From positions 20,839,274-20,903,273 of the forward strand of contig OY986970.1 in NCBI GenBank assembly GCA_963920575.1: a stretch of 64,000 nt of DNA, given 5' to 3'. This DNA comes from Narthecium ossifragum. Its lineage: Eukaryota; Streptophyta; Magnoliopsida; Dioscoreales; Nartheciaceae. The position numbers and the translations under genes are program-made. How positions within the stretch are numbered: position 1 is the first letter of the stretch; every line of letters starts with the position of its first letter. The notes below the pieces were generated by a model that ran no database searches, had not been told where the DNA came from, and saw only the letters and a program-made list of their open reading frames with translations. Below are positions 34,801-46,800 of this stretch, piece by piece.

Positions 34801-37800
34801 TTATAACATACATGTAGGCAAAATGTCAATTACATGTGACAACACTAGTGCATAAGCCTTTCACGGAATCCCATCCTACATTCTAGAACCAAGCACATAG
34901 AAATTCAACATCATTTCGTTCGTGATCACACACAAAAAAGAGATATTGCACTTGAATTTGTTAACACCGAGCATCAAATTGTGGATATTCTAACCAGGCC
35001 CTTGTGTGAAGACATGTTTCTATATCTCCTAAGGGAGCTTGGGATGTCCAATGGATGTCCAAAATGAAAGGCTAAACGAAAAAGGTATGGTCACATCTTT
35101 ATCTGCTTTTTTATACAATATCCTACTTGAGTGCTAAATTTTGGTTAATTGAGTGATTTTCATGATTGATGAGTTGATTTTAGCTCATAATATTTAGTTA
35201 CATGTGTATGCAAAGTTTTTTGATGTTTTGATTTAAAAATGATTTTCAATTGAATTTCAAAATTCATTTTCTGGAATTGACGGTCGATCCAGACTTCCTG
35301 ACGGTTGTCCGTGAGTACACTTTTGTTTTCACATATCGCGCTTGACGGTCGACCGCCAACTTTTTAGGATCGACCGCCATAGATCGTGTGACAACTTAAA
35401 TGAGGGCATTTTACTCATTTTCACGTCTCCCTTTATAAACTCCCCACCCGATCAAACATACATCTTCTCCTCTGGTTCGACCGTGCCCTAGCCCCTCTCC
35501 ATCGACCGCAACTCCTCTGGTTCGACCGAGCTCTAATCCTCTCCTCTCAAAACGCTAACCTAGCCACGCACCATGCCTCACATCATGAATGTCGGACCTC
35601 CTCCACCCGAGGAACCAAGTCAAGCCGGGAAGAGGAAGCATGCAGTAGAAAAGAGAAAGGCAGAAATTAAGAATACCAAAGGTTCAGTCGGAGGGTCCGC
35701 ATCCATTCCTTCATCTACTCCTTCCTACGATGATTACTTCTTCCTAGACAAGGATAGGTATAACTCTTGGCCCGAGTTTAAGGATAAATTTGTAGTTTCG
35801 GGTAGAGTTCTTCAGTTACTCATAGGAAAGGTGGGTAGGTAGAGAATACCTAGGGGCACGACATTTAGTTGAAATTTTTTTCACTGATATGGGTTCGAAG
35901 AAATTCTTAGAGATGCCCCAATATATGTATCTAGAAATGGTTCGTTATTTTTATTGCAACATTAATGAAGATATTGATGATGAAGAATATGTGACCATTG
36001 GTAGCTATGTTTATCGAAATGAAGTGAAGATTACTTTAGAATGGTTAAATGAGATACTAAATGCACCAAATCAACGGGAGTGCACCTTTTTTTACTTCAT
36101 ATGAGGATCTCCCAAGATTTGATAGGGATAAATAAGGGAGAAGGGCAATCCTTAGACCTAGTCAAGTTGATAAAATTCCTATAGAATTAAATAACCTACA
36201 CCAAAACTATAGGGAGCTTGCCCACTTTGTAGGAACAAATCTTTTTCCTAAGCTTGGCCACCATGATCACTTGAAACCCATTCATGCCTATGTTCTTTCA
36301 TGCATGGTTAGGACGAAGCCTCTAAACCTAGGTTATATCATTATCAAAGAGATGCTTAAGCTTACGGCTAGGCAATCACTACCTTTTGGAGAACTACTAA
36401 CCAAAATTTTCCAAGCCCATAGCCTCCGCCTAGCCAATGATGAAAGAAAACCCCTTTCTCAACCTTTCAATAAATCCACCTACAAAAGGATGATGACCGC
36501 CAAGCGAGCCTTAGGCCTTATTGTTCCTGATATTAGTAGTGATGAGGAAGAAGAGCATCAAGAAGAGCATGATGAGGAAAACTTAGGGGAAGAAGAAGGT
36601 GAGCCTAGATTTCAAGGTGAATCCTCCCATAGCCGAGCTCGTCGCACCACAGCACAAAGACTTGATGAGCTAGAAGCAAGATTGGAAAGGATGGAAGTCA
36701 ATCAAGGTGACATCAAGACTTCCCAAGCAGAGATCACGGAAGATCAAGCGAAGATGTCCAAGCAACTCGAAGACATTTTTACCTACATCAATAAGGAATT
36801 TTCACCTTCCACACTTTCAGTTGATTGATAAATCCCCAGCCGTGTTCCTTCTTTTTGATGATGCCAAAGGGGGAGAAAAAATTATGATGAATGTTGAAAA
36901 CAATTGCTCTACATTTCATTTCATATTTTTACTATTGTATTTTGGAAAACCTTGTTTTTGAAATGAAATTCTTGTAATCCAAAGTTTTCCGAATGTTGTT
37001 GAATGGAAGTGTTGTAATGCAAGTGTTGGAATCTTTTGAAGAAAGGCAATGTTGTTGGATATTGTTAATCTTTTGATCATAATACAATGTTGATGGATAC
37101 TGTTAAAATGTATTGGTACATAATTTTTTATCTCCAATATCCATATGAACTATTCCATGATAGATAGCCTATATTCACTTTTTTTTTAAAGAAGTGAACA
37201 TGCTAAAATCTAAGTTATCTTGTCATTATATCTTAAAATTAATTTTTCCTATCCTTTTAGTGATATATGACTTATGTGCATCCTTAGTATTCAATTTAGA
37301 ACTCTTTTTAAGAAAGGAATGGGTGCGTAGATTAAGGAGGAGCATTAATATTTTATCATCACATTTAAAAGGGTTGTCATCATCAAAAAGGGGGACATTA
37401 TTGATCCTAACCTTGTTTTGATGATGTCAATATACATTAAATGATAAAATATATGTTTAATATTTATTACCCCTTTAATTAGAAGTCTTAAATTCAATAT
37501 TTGAGTTATTATTGTGTTGACGGTCGATGCATGGATCGACCGTGGGAATGCGATGGTCAATCCATGGATCGACTGTGGGGTTGCACGGTGGATGCGCCAA
37601 ACTTGGCAAAATGAAATATTGGCTCAAGGTCGATCGGAGCATCGACCCTGTTAAGCCATTTTCTTTACAAAGCCTCACGGTCGATGGACCGGTCGACCGT
37701 GGAGTTTGGATATTGTGATTTTAAATGTTGTAGGCTCACAGACGATCCGACGGACGATGCGGCGTTCGACCGTGGAATATGATGATGGAAAGTGAAGAGG

Positions 37801-40800
37801 CGACGGTTGATCGGAGCATCGACAGTGGGAAGCATTTTTCACAACAGAGGTTCACGGTCGATCTGGCAGTCGATGGGTGGATTGACCGCGACTCGCGAAG
37901 GCTGAGTTTTTGTACCTGACAGTCGATGTGGCGGGCGATGCATGAATCGACAGCCAGTAATGCGCAGAGTAAAAAACTCTTCGTTGGAGAGTTACAAGGA
38001 GTTGTTGGAGGTGTTTGTTGAGCTGGTTGAAGGCCATATATAAGTTGTCTTTTGTTGTAAACTTGCCAGAACTATTATTGATATTTTTGAGATCATTTGA
38101 GCAAGTCTAAGCAAGAGTTTACTACTCATTTCTTTTGATCTACAACCTTTATAAATCTTCTTCGAGTGTGAAGAAGTACATTGAGAGTAATCCAACAGCT
38201 GTTGGCTGTGATTGTAAAGTTACAAAGCACTCGGAAGCTTGGAGGAAAAGCTTGTAAAGATTTGTATGTAGTGGACCTCAAGGAGGACCTTGAGAGAAGT
38301 GGACATAGACCAAGAGTTGAGTCGAACCACTAGAAAATCGGTGTTATCTCTCTTACCCTTCTTTCATATATTCTTGCATACTAATCTACTTTTGTTTCAT
38401 CTCATTTACAAGCATTTAAGATCTTCTCTACCTGATTTTTTCAGTAATCTAGTTTTTCGAAAAGAGTTTAATTCACCCCCCCTCTTGGACTTCCACGTAA
38501 GTCCTATTCTCTGCTGTTTATGGAGTGCAGAATGTTCGGGGGAGGTGGTTGTAGTGGCAAATTCTGGCTGAGGTTAATAACACTGGGCTACCGCATGTGA
38601 TTATGGGAGATTTTAATGTGACTATTGCCCCATATGAGAAGAGAGGTAGACCATTCAAGCTTAAGTCTTCGTCTAAGGAGTTTTTTGAATTTATCGCTTC
38701 AAACAACCTAGTGGATGTTGGTTTTGTTGGGAGCACGTTTACTTGGTGCAATGGTCTCCCGGGCAACAGAAGGATTTCCGAAAGACTTGATAGAGTCCTA
38801 TGTACAACTTTAGCAAAGAACGTACTCGGATGGCTGGAGGTCAAACACCTGAGCAGACAAGGATAAGATCTATGAGGACCTGTCCCTCTACCCCTGTGGC
38901 TCGTTGTAGACCGCAAGAGCAATTTGGTAAATTGCGCCTTGTTGGTTTGTTTCACACCCGCGTGTGCACACACTGGCCTTGTATGTGTTAGTGTTTGTTT
39001 AGAATGGCTAGTTGGACCCGGGATCAGAAGATCCCAACTCGGGCGCGCGGAAGCTTACCTTTGGGCAGTTGACGACCCTCGAGCGATCGATTGCTCCTTG
39101 GAGCGATCGGTCGGACTCGTGAGCAAGTCAGTGGGTTTTGATCCGGGGCGAGAACGATCGATCGCTCATTGGAGCGACCGATCGGACTCGAGTCGGTGGC
39201 TTTTCTGCTTCGCGAGGACGGCCGCCGTTGGCCGTCGCTCTCTCATGTCAGAGGAGGAGGACTTTCCCTCTCCTCCCCTCACTTTTTCCCCCTTCCCCCG
39301 GCTTTCCCCTTCCCCTTTCCCTCCTTTTCTTCCCCTCCTCTTCCTCCTTCTCCTCCTTTCTTCTTCCTCCTTTCTTCTCCTGAGAGCCCTGTTTTTCCCC
39401 TGTTTCCGGCAGTCATCTTACTCACCTCCGTTCTCCCTCCTCCGACCATCATTTTCGGTGTTCTAAGGCTCGTTGGATCCGTGGTAACGAGAGGAAGATC
39501 CCTGAAGTGGTTTGGAAGCTTGTTGGTGATCAACTCGCGAGGAATCAGCCGAGGAAAGCGCAGCTAGGTAGGGTTATACCTACTGATGTTTATTTCGGGT
39601 TTTCTCTAGATCTAGCCGTTGGATCTTGTTGATCCTTGTTTTGTTGGATTCCGTATGCCTATTAGAATTACTGATATAAGTTTCATGTTATTTGGTTGAG
39701 ATTTGAGTAGGTTTTATACATGATTAAGCTCGGATTTCAGGTTTTCTGCTGTTCTTGAAGAACAGCCGGCTTACGGCGAGTTTTCCGGCCGACGTGTAGA
39801 TGATCTTGGTTTTTGATAAACATAAGAGTTGTATATCTCTTCGTTAGCTTTCTATGCCATCTTCTTTCGTAATTTTCCAATTGGTTTACGATTTGTTATG
39901 AATTGTTTGCTGGAGGGCTGCGTTGCAGAAATTAAATTGGTAAGTGAGATGATTAGCGGTTTGATTTGTATTTTCCCGTTAATCTACCCGTTGGATGATT
40001 ATGAATTTTGGATATATTGATCCTGGTATATACACCTACTGGTGACTAAGTTGGATATAGAATCCAACGTCGTTTAGACATTGGATCGATGGGATCAATT
40101 AGCCCCTAAGTAGAGGTTTTGGGTGTTTGAATATAATATTATATTTTGGAATATAATATTATATTGTTACTGTTCATTCAGCGGTTTTCGGGGTTGCTTC
40201 CCGTTGCAGGAGTTCGCGGTTGACGGTCGTGGTACCGTCGTAATGCCGGGACACGCTGCGGATCTGCTGGTAGCGGTTGGTAGTACCGTTGCAGCGATCC
40301 AGTTGACTTATATGATGTTTGACATACTGTTGCATGCTTTGGTTCTTATATGTGTATGTCATAGCATGCATTTGTTGTTGTGTGCATTAGTTGCAATGGT
40401 TAGGGCGGGAGTAATCTTTGGGTCGCCGTCCCGAGGCTGGAAGCTCGGACTTAGCCCTAGGACCGGGGTTGGGTAGTTTGGACCCTGTTTGAATTGTAGT
40501 GTCCAGTCAAACATGATGATAGGCTTAGATGACTGGTTCACTTGTTGCTTGATGATTGTATAGGTCGTGTCGGCCTCGAGTCGGATCTGAGGTGTAGCCG
40601 GTGTCCGGCGTTCTTAAACTCTTGTGTAGAGGAGTTACCTACTCAGTGGTGTCCTTTCCCACCAAACAATGTTCTGTGTACTGTTGAGAGTTAGCAGTGT
40701 TGTTTCCTGCTACTGAGTGTGACCCGACGTGTGACCAACCCGGCTGGAAGATCATGATCGGGGTCTCAGGGACACGCGGTGGGGTTATGGGACCCCTGAA

Positions 40801-43800
40801 TACACCCAGGTTCTACTTGAGGGCGACACTGTTGCATTTCCCTCTTCCTTCTGTGTGTCGTAGTGTAGATCCCTACTGAGCTTAGTGCTCACTCCTACCC
40901 GGGCTGCGTTTTGCAAGTGCAGGCGTCATTTCTTCTTCCTTGGCCCCTACAGGGCAGTTGGTTGGCGGTGCGGTGATGAGTGCATGAAAGTGCACTCTGA
41001 ACAGTCTTATAATCATCTCAATTGCAAGATTATTATCCTTAATCAACCTCTTTATTACTATTTTTATATCTATATGTTGCTTCACATAGTTGTTTGAAAA
41101 ATGCATGAAATTGGGGCTAAAAGAAGCTGAAAAGAGTATATGGATCAACTTCAAAAATTAATATGTACCTGCTCATGAAAAACCAGATGATGTGCCATAT
41201 ATGGTTGAAAAGCTCTTGAAGTCTAGATTCTGGAGAATTTTACGGTTCGTGATTCCGAGTTTACTAAAGGAAGTTACGGCAATTTTAGTACCGATAGCGC
41301 AGTCTGAATGGCAGAACAGAAAATACGCTGGAAGTCCGATCGATCCGCCGATCAATCGGACTACGCAGAAACGTGACAGAACATGTTTTTTTCAGCCACA
41401 AGGGATCCGATCGATCCCTCCATCCCTCCTAAGGGGTCCGATCGATCGGACACCTAAAGTCCGATCGATCGGACTCGGGAATAGCCAAAAACAGCTGATT
41501 TTTACGCAACCGATCGATCCTACACCCATACACCGATCGATCGGACTTGGGAATTAAAGGTTGACAGAATGTATGTTTTCTAGAGGAACACAGTTCGATC
41601 GATCCATCCATCGATCGGACTCGGGAATAGCCAGAGACGGAGGATTTTTACGAAACCGATCGATCCAACACCCTTAGTCCGATCGATCGGACCCGAGCGA
41701 AGTCAGAAGTTGAAGTTTTAATGCGAGGGATCGATCCGACACCCTGGGAGGGATCGATCCGACTTTTCCAGTGAAGAAAACCTACGGTTCAGATCTAATC
41801 CGTAAATGGAGAGATTTGGGGCTATAAATTGGATACTTAGGGTTAATCAAAGGGGAGTTCTTGGATGTTTTTGGAGGCTTTTTTCTGGACTTTTTCAAGA
41901 GGAAGAAGATGAAGGAATCTCCATCCATGGCCGAGTAATCCGCGGGCATTGCGGACGGATGATCTAGCGAGGACTAGGGTTTCTTCTCCAACAATAGTTC
42001 ATAGTTTTAATCTTTATTGTTAAACTCTTTTCTATGTATTGGATCTTCAAATATTATTTTCAGATTATAGATTTCTATGTGGATGATTAATATTATGAAT
42101 CCAGTCATGCTTCTTTCATAATCTTATAATCCCATAGTCTTCTCTTTTGATTCTCCTACCGAGTCTTGCGAGACCTTTGCTATACATTGCCCGTAGTGAC
42201 AGCTGGTATTGTATATTCTTAGGGATCTGGTAAGACAAGGTTGGGGCTCTATCCCGTGAAATCTTTGCTATGCATTGCCGATTGTGAGAGTTGGTATTGT
42301 GTATTCTTAGAGATCCAGTTAGATAGAGTTAGGGCTTTGTCCCGATGAACTTTTGCTGCGTGTTGCCTGTAGTGACAGCCGGTATCGTGTATTCTTAGGT
42401 TTGGTTGGATGAAGTTAGAACTATAAAAAGGAAGAACCAATCGTAGGAAGAGACATTTATATATTTTGTTAGGTTTATAATTCCATATCTTTCGGTTAAG
42501 GTGATTGGGATGTGAATCCCTTGACTGAGTATCATATGAACCATTGAGAAGAGAAGAACCCAAATCCGAGTGAAGTGATTCCTGAAGCCTAGCCTCATTC
42601 ACATCTTGATTTCTTTCGTTAACTTTATCTTACTATTACATCTTCGATCTATTTTCTTAACTTTTTACGCTCTTGATTGTTTTCGATACATTGTTATCTG
42701 TGTTTCTGGATCTTTCCTGCTTGTCTCTCTGTCGGATTCGACCTCTCTTATGCTGTACTGCACCGCGACCGCTGTGCGTAACACATTTGAGCGACATCAA
42801 AAATTGGCGCCGTTGCCGGGGAGACGGTTCAGAAAAGCGCCAGAATCATCAGATCACGATGATTGAAGACATCGATGGCGGTAACTTTGTTCCCTTTTCT
42901 TTTTATTTTTATTTCTTTTTTTTTAGTTTTCTTTATTTTCTTTTTAGTTTTATTTTGATTTTTCGTTTTATTTTTACTTGCTAAAAAAAACTGAAAAAAA
43001 AGAGGATGGAAAATGAATTATATCAATACTATTTGAGATCATGTTATATGAAGTCGAGAGATGGAATGTCTATAACAACAGTTCGTAAGAAAAGTATATA
43101 CGAATTGAGCTTGGAGAATAGAACGAGTCATGTTTCTGTCAATGAGTATCTTCCTACTTATATGATTAACGCATTGAAAAGAAAGATTTCATCCTTTGCA
43201 CAAAAGAATGATGAGACATTATGTGATGCATGGCAACGATTTAAAAGTTCAATAGCTTCATGCCCTCAACATGGTTATCCTATTTGGCGGTTAGTTAGCT
43301 ATTTTTTTTATGGATTAACTGAGCATGAACGTCAAACTCTTGAAACAAGATGCAGGGGTGAGTTTTTGCAGATTGATCCTGATGAAGCTATGAAGCACTT
43401 GGATGAGCTTGCTGAGACGACTCATACACAGACAGTTCCGGAGCGTTGGGATGATTATCATGGCCATATCGATGCCAAATCCTACAAGCATCCCAATGTC
43501 GCCTCAACGTCCAACAACTATCTACAACACAATGAGCCTTTCTACTCTTATCCTAGTGCTTATGATGATTATGTGCATGATACTTATGTTGCTACTTCCC
43601 ATGATGTGGATGTTGATGAGCCTAACACGTATGATGCATGTGTCGATGACTTTAGTTCTTGTGATGCATACATCCCTGATTTTAATGCTTATGGTGCACA
43701 TGCTCAAGATGTTCATGTTGATGATGTATATGCTCATGACTGTAGTGCCAGTGTGCATGTGCAAAATTCTAGCCTTACTGATGCACAAGCCATCGATTCT

Positions 43801-46800
43801 AATGTGTGTGATGCATATGCACATGATTTTAGCGCCCATACGCATGTTCGTGACACTAACATTCACTATTCATATACTCATGATTCCAATGATAGTAATG
43901 CACATGTTCATGTCTTTGATGCTACACATATTTCTCCTCAACTTTCTATGAAAGAGATTTTGGACTTACTTAAGGAGGCTAAAACCAAGCCTAATTTCGA
44001 CTCTTTCATTCTGCAGTTACTTATGAAGGATGAGGAGAAGGCACGCCAACTATGTGAGGTAATCACATCTTTTAACGTGTACAAACTCGGATGGACACAT
44101 CGGTTGGAAGAACACGAAGTACTCCAGTACGGGCCGACCAGCAATGAGGAAGATCTAGATGACTTCGAAGACCACCAGGACCAGGTATTCGTTGAACCTC
44201 CATCGGCTGAAGTTCAAGTTGTTGCTTCTAAGCCGCGAGATATATTTCCAGTGTTTATTTCATCTCCTTGGATAGTCAGGAAGAACAGTTCCTTGATAGA
44301 TATTTTTAAACTTCGACGGATTTATTTCAGATTCTGTGATCTTACCATCCTTGACCATGAGCTTGATGACATTATTGATAGGTCAGTGGATGAGTCACTG
44401 ACACACAATGATGACATTATTGATAGGTCATTGAATGAGTCACTGACGTTTGAACACAATGATGATACACATTTCTATTTGAGAGATCCAACTATCTTGT
44501 TTATTGGAGTTAGAATGCAAAAGTTAGCTCCCCTACCTGTCATAGGCCACTTAGATTCACATGGTGAATTACCCTTGATGACACTACTAAGGTTAACCTT
44601 TCAGGTTATGGCACTTACTGATTTTGTATATCATCGTGTTAGGGCAAGACCGCCAAGGGCGCGGTTAAAAATCCATGTCTTGTATGTAGTAGTTTAGTTT
44701 CCTCGATTTGCTTTCTTGTATGCTTGAGAATGCTTGAGTTATTTTTATGTTGTGTGCTTGCATGTTTGCTTTTGTTTTCGGTTTGTTTTGCTTTTGTTTG
44801 TAGGTGCTCGAGTGGTTCCCGCTTTTCCTTAGAGAATGTTATCGCTGATCACCTATCAAGGTTGATGGTGGAAGTTGCGGAAAATGAGCCACCAATTATG
44901 GATGACTTCCTTGATGAGCAACTCTTTTCAGTTGCACGGCTGCCCTCGTATGCGGACATTGTTAATTACTTAGCGACAGGTGAGATCCCTTCCTTTTGGA
45001 GTGCGCAGGATAAGCGTAGATTTTTTTGTTGAGGTAAAGAAATTTTATTGGGATGATCCTTGTCTGTTTAAGTATTGTCCTGACCAGATTATGTGCCGGT
45101 GTGTCCCTGATTATGAAATCGAAAACATCATTACATTCTGTCACTCTCATGCAAGTGGAGGCAATTTTTCGATGAAAAAGACTGCTGCTAAAATTCCTCA
45201 ATGTGGTTTTTAATGGCCTACTATGTATCGTGATGTTAATATTTTCTGCAAATCATGTGATAGATGCCTAACATTAGGAGCTCTATCTAGGAGGCATATG
45301 ATGCCTTTGAACCCAATTCAAGTTGTAGAGATTTTTGACTATTGGGGTATAGACTTTATGGGACCCTTTCCTTCTTCTTTTGGCTATTTATATATATTGT
45401 TGGCTGTGGAATATGTGTCTAAGTGGGTGGAGGGTATTGCATGTAGGAATAATGATCATTCCACTGTCATCAAGTTTCTTAAAGAGCATGTTTTGTCTAG
45501 ATTTGGTACTCCTAGGGTCATTATTAGTGACCAAGGATCCCATTTTTGTAACCGCTCTTTTGAGGCTTCGATGCGCAGATATGGAGTTACACATAAGATT
45601 TTCACTGCTTTTCATCCACAGACGAATGGCCAAGCTGAATTAGCCAATAGAGAGATAAAGGAAATCCTGGAGAAGACAGTGAGCCCCAATCGAAAGGACT
45701 GGTCCTTGAGGCTATCAGACGCGTTGTGGGCATATCGCACTGCCTACAAGACTACCCTGGGGATGTCGCCGTTTCGCCTTGTTTATGGAAAACCATGCCA
45801 TCTTCCAGTCGAATTAGAACATAAGGCATATTGGGCTATTAGGTCATTAAATCTTACTTTGGATGCTGCAGGTCAGGAACGGAAACTCCAACTGTCTAAG
45901 CTAGAGGAACTCAGGAATGATGCTTATGAGAGCTCCCGGATCTTCAAGGCAATGACAAAGGCCTACCATGACGAGAAGATCCTGTGGAAGACGTTTAAAG
46001 TCGGACAACAAGCTTATCTGTATGACGCACGACTACACCTCCATCCTGGGAAGTTGTGATCACGCTGGACAGGCCCCTTCACCATTAGCAGAATATTTGA
46101 GAATGGGGTTGTGGAAGTTGAAGACCCAAAGGATGGGAGGCTATTTACGATTAATGGACAGCGTTTGAAACAGATTTCAGAGAAAGCGGACCCTAAGGAG
46201 CACACCGTTTCTCTCGTAGACTCTGTTTACGAGGGATGATCTTTCTCCTATCTATCATTTCCCTTTTTGATTAGGTTAGGTTGTTTTAGATTGTTTGTTT
46301 TCATTCTCATTTGCTTTTGTTTGCTATGTTATGTTTTTAGGATGCTTGAACTTCCGTCTCCCTTGCTTGTGAAATTCGGCTACAATGGAGAGCCTTGCGC
46401 AAGATTTCAGATATTCTGTCAGGCGGCCTCGCTCTTATTTCGATTTCCTATTTTTATTTCTGTCATATATGAAATTTCAGCCACCACCCTTCTGCTTATT
46501 TCCATGATTAGCACACATTGAGGACTGTGAATTTCAGGTTGGGGGGTGTAGGCATGCATGATCTTATGCATGCTACCTTATTGAGTTTAATAGTATTGAA
46601 TTGATTATGTTACTAGGAATTGTACATGAGCTGAAATTTTTATGCTTATTATACATGTTGCTTTCATATGGATTGGCATATACATTGATTGCATGCGTGA
46701 TAACATGAAGGTAGAACATCATGTGATTCACACACGAACACTTTATGTGCAGTGGCGATTATACTCACCAGAGGAATGAGCATGCTATTGTTAATCTAGG

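Larger units (their letters stand above)
29202..38496 (+). mobile_element. Copia F (SIRE-type) with extra third ORF
   Basis: LTRs 29202-30061 and 37399-38496, PBS of tRNA-Met type, PPT AAAAAGGGGGAC before the 3' LTR. Order gag, protease, integrase, RT, RNase H defines Ty1/copia; the additional ORF between RNase H and 3' LTR is the hallmark of the SIRE/Maximus lineage. TSD is eroded: CACAA (29197-29201) versus CGTAA (38497-38501). The 3' LTR starts TATTGATCC instead of TGTTGATCC. Every ORF has stops or frameshifts, so it is inactive. Same family as E. Inserted in LINE-1, 6 bp from element A. Confidence 0.9.

Noticed and set aside
35573..36828. ORF3 of copia F as a viral envelope gene
   Set aside because: Position fits the env-like ORF of SIRE elements, but no signal peptide, membrane segment or fusion-like feature is visible; annotated only as third ORF.
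39138..39567. Ser/Pro/Phe/Leu-rich open frames in C2
   Set aside because: Low-complexity CT-rich LTR sequence read in several frames; no domain, no start context.
43006..44697. 563-codon ORF as a host gene
   Set aside because: It lies between PBS and integrase of an LTR element and has a sister copy at the same place in B1; it is gag.
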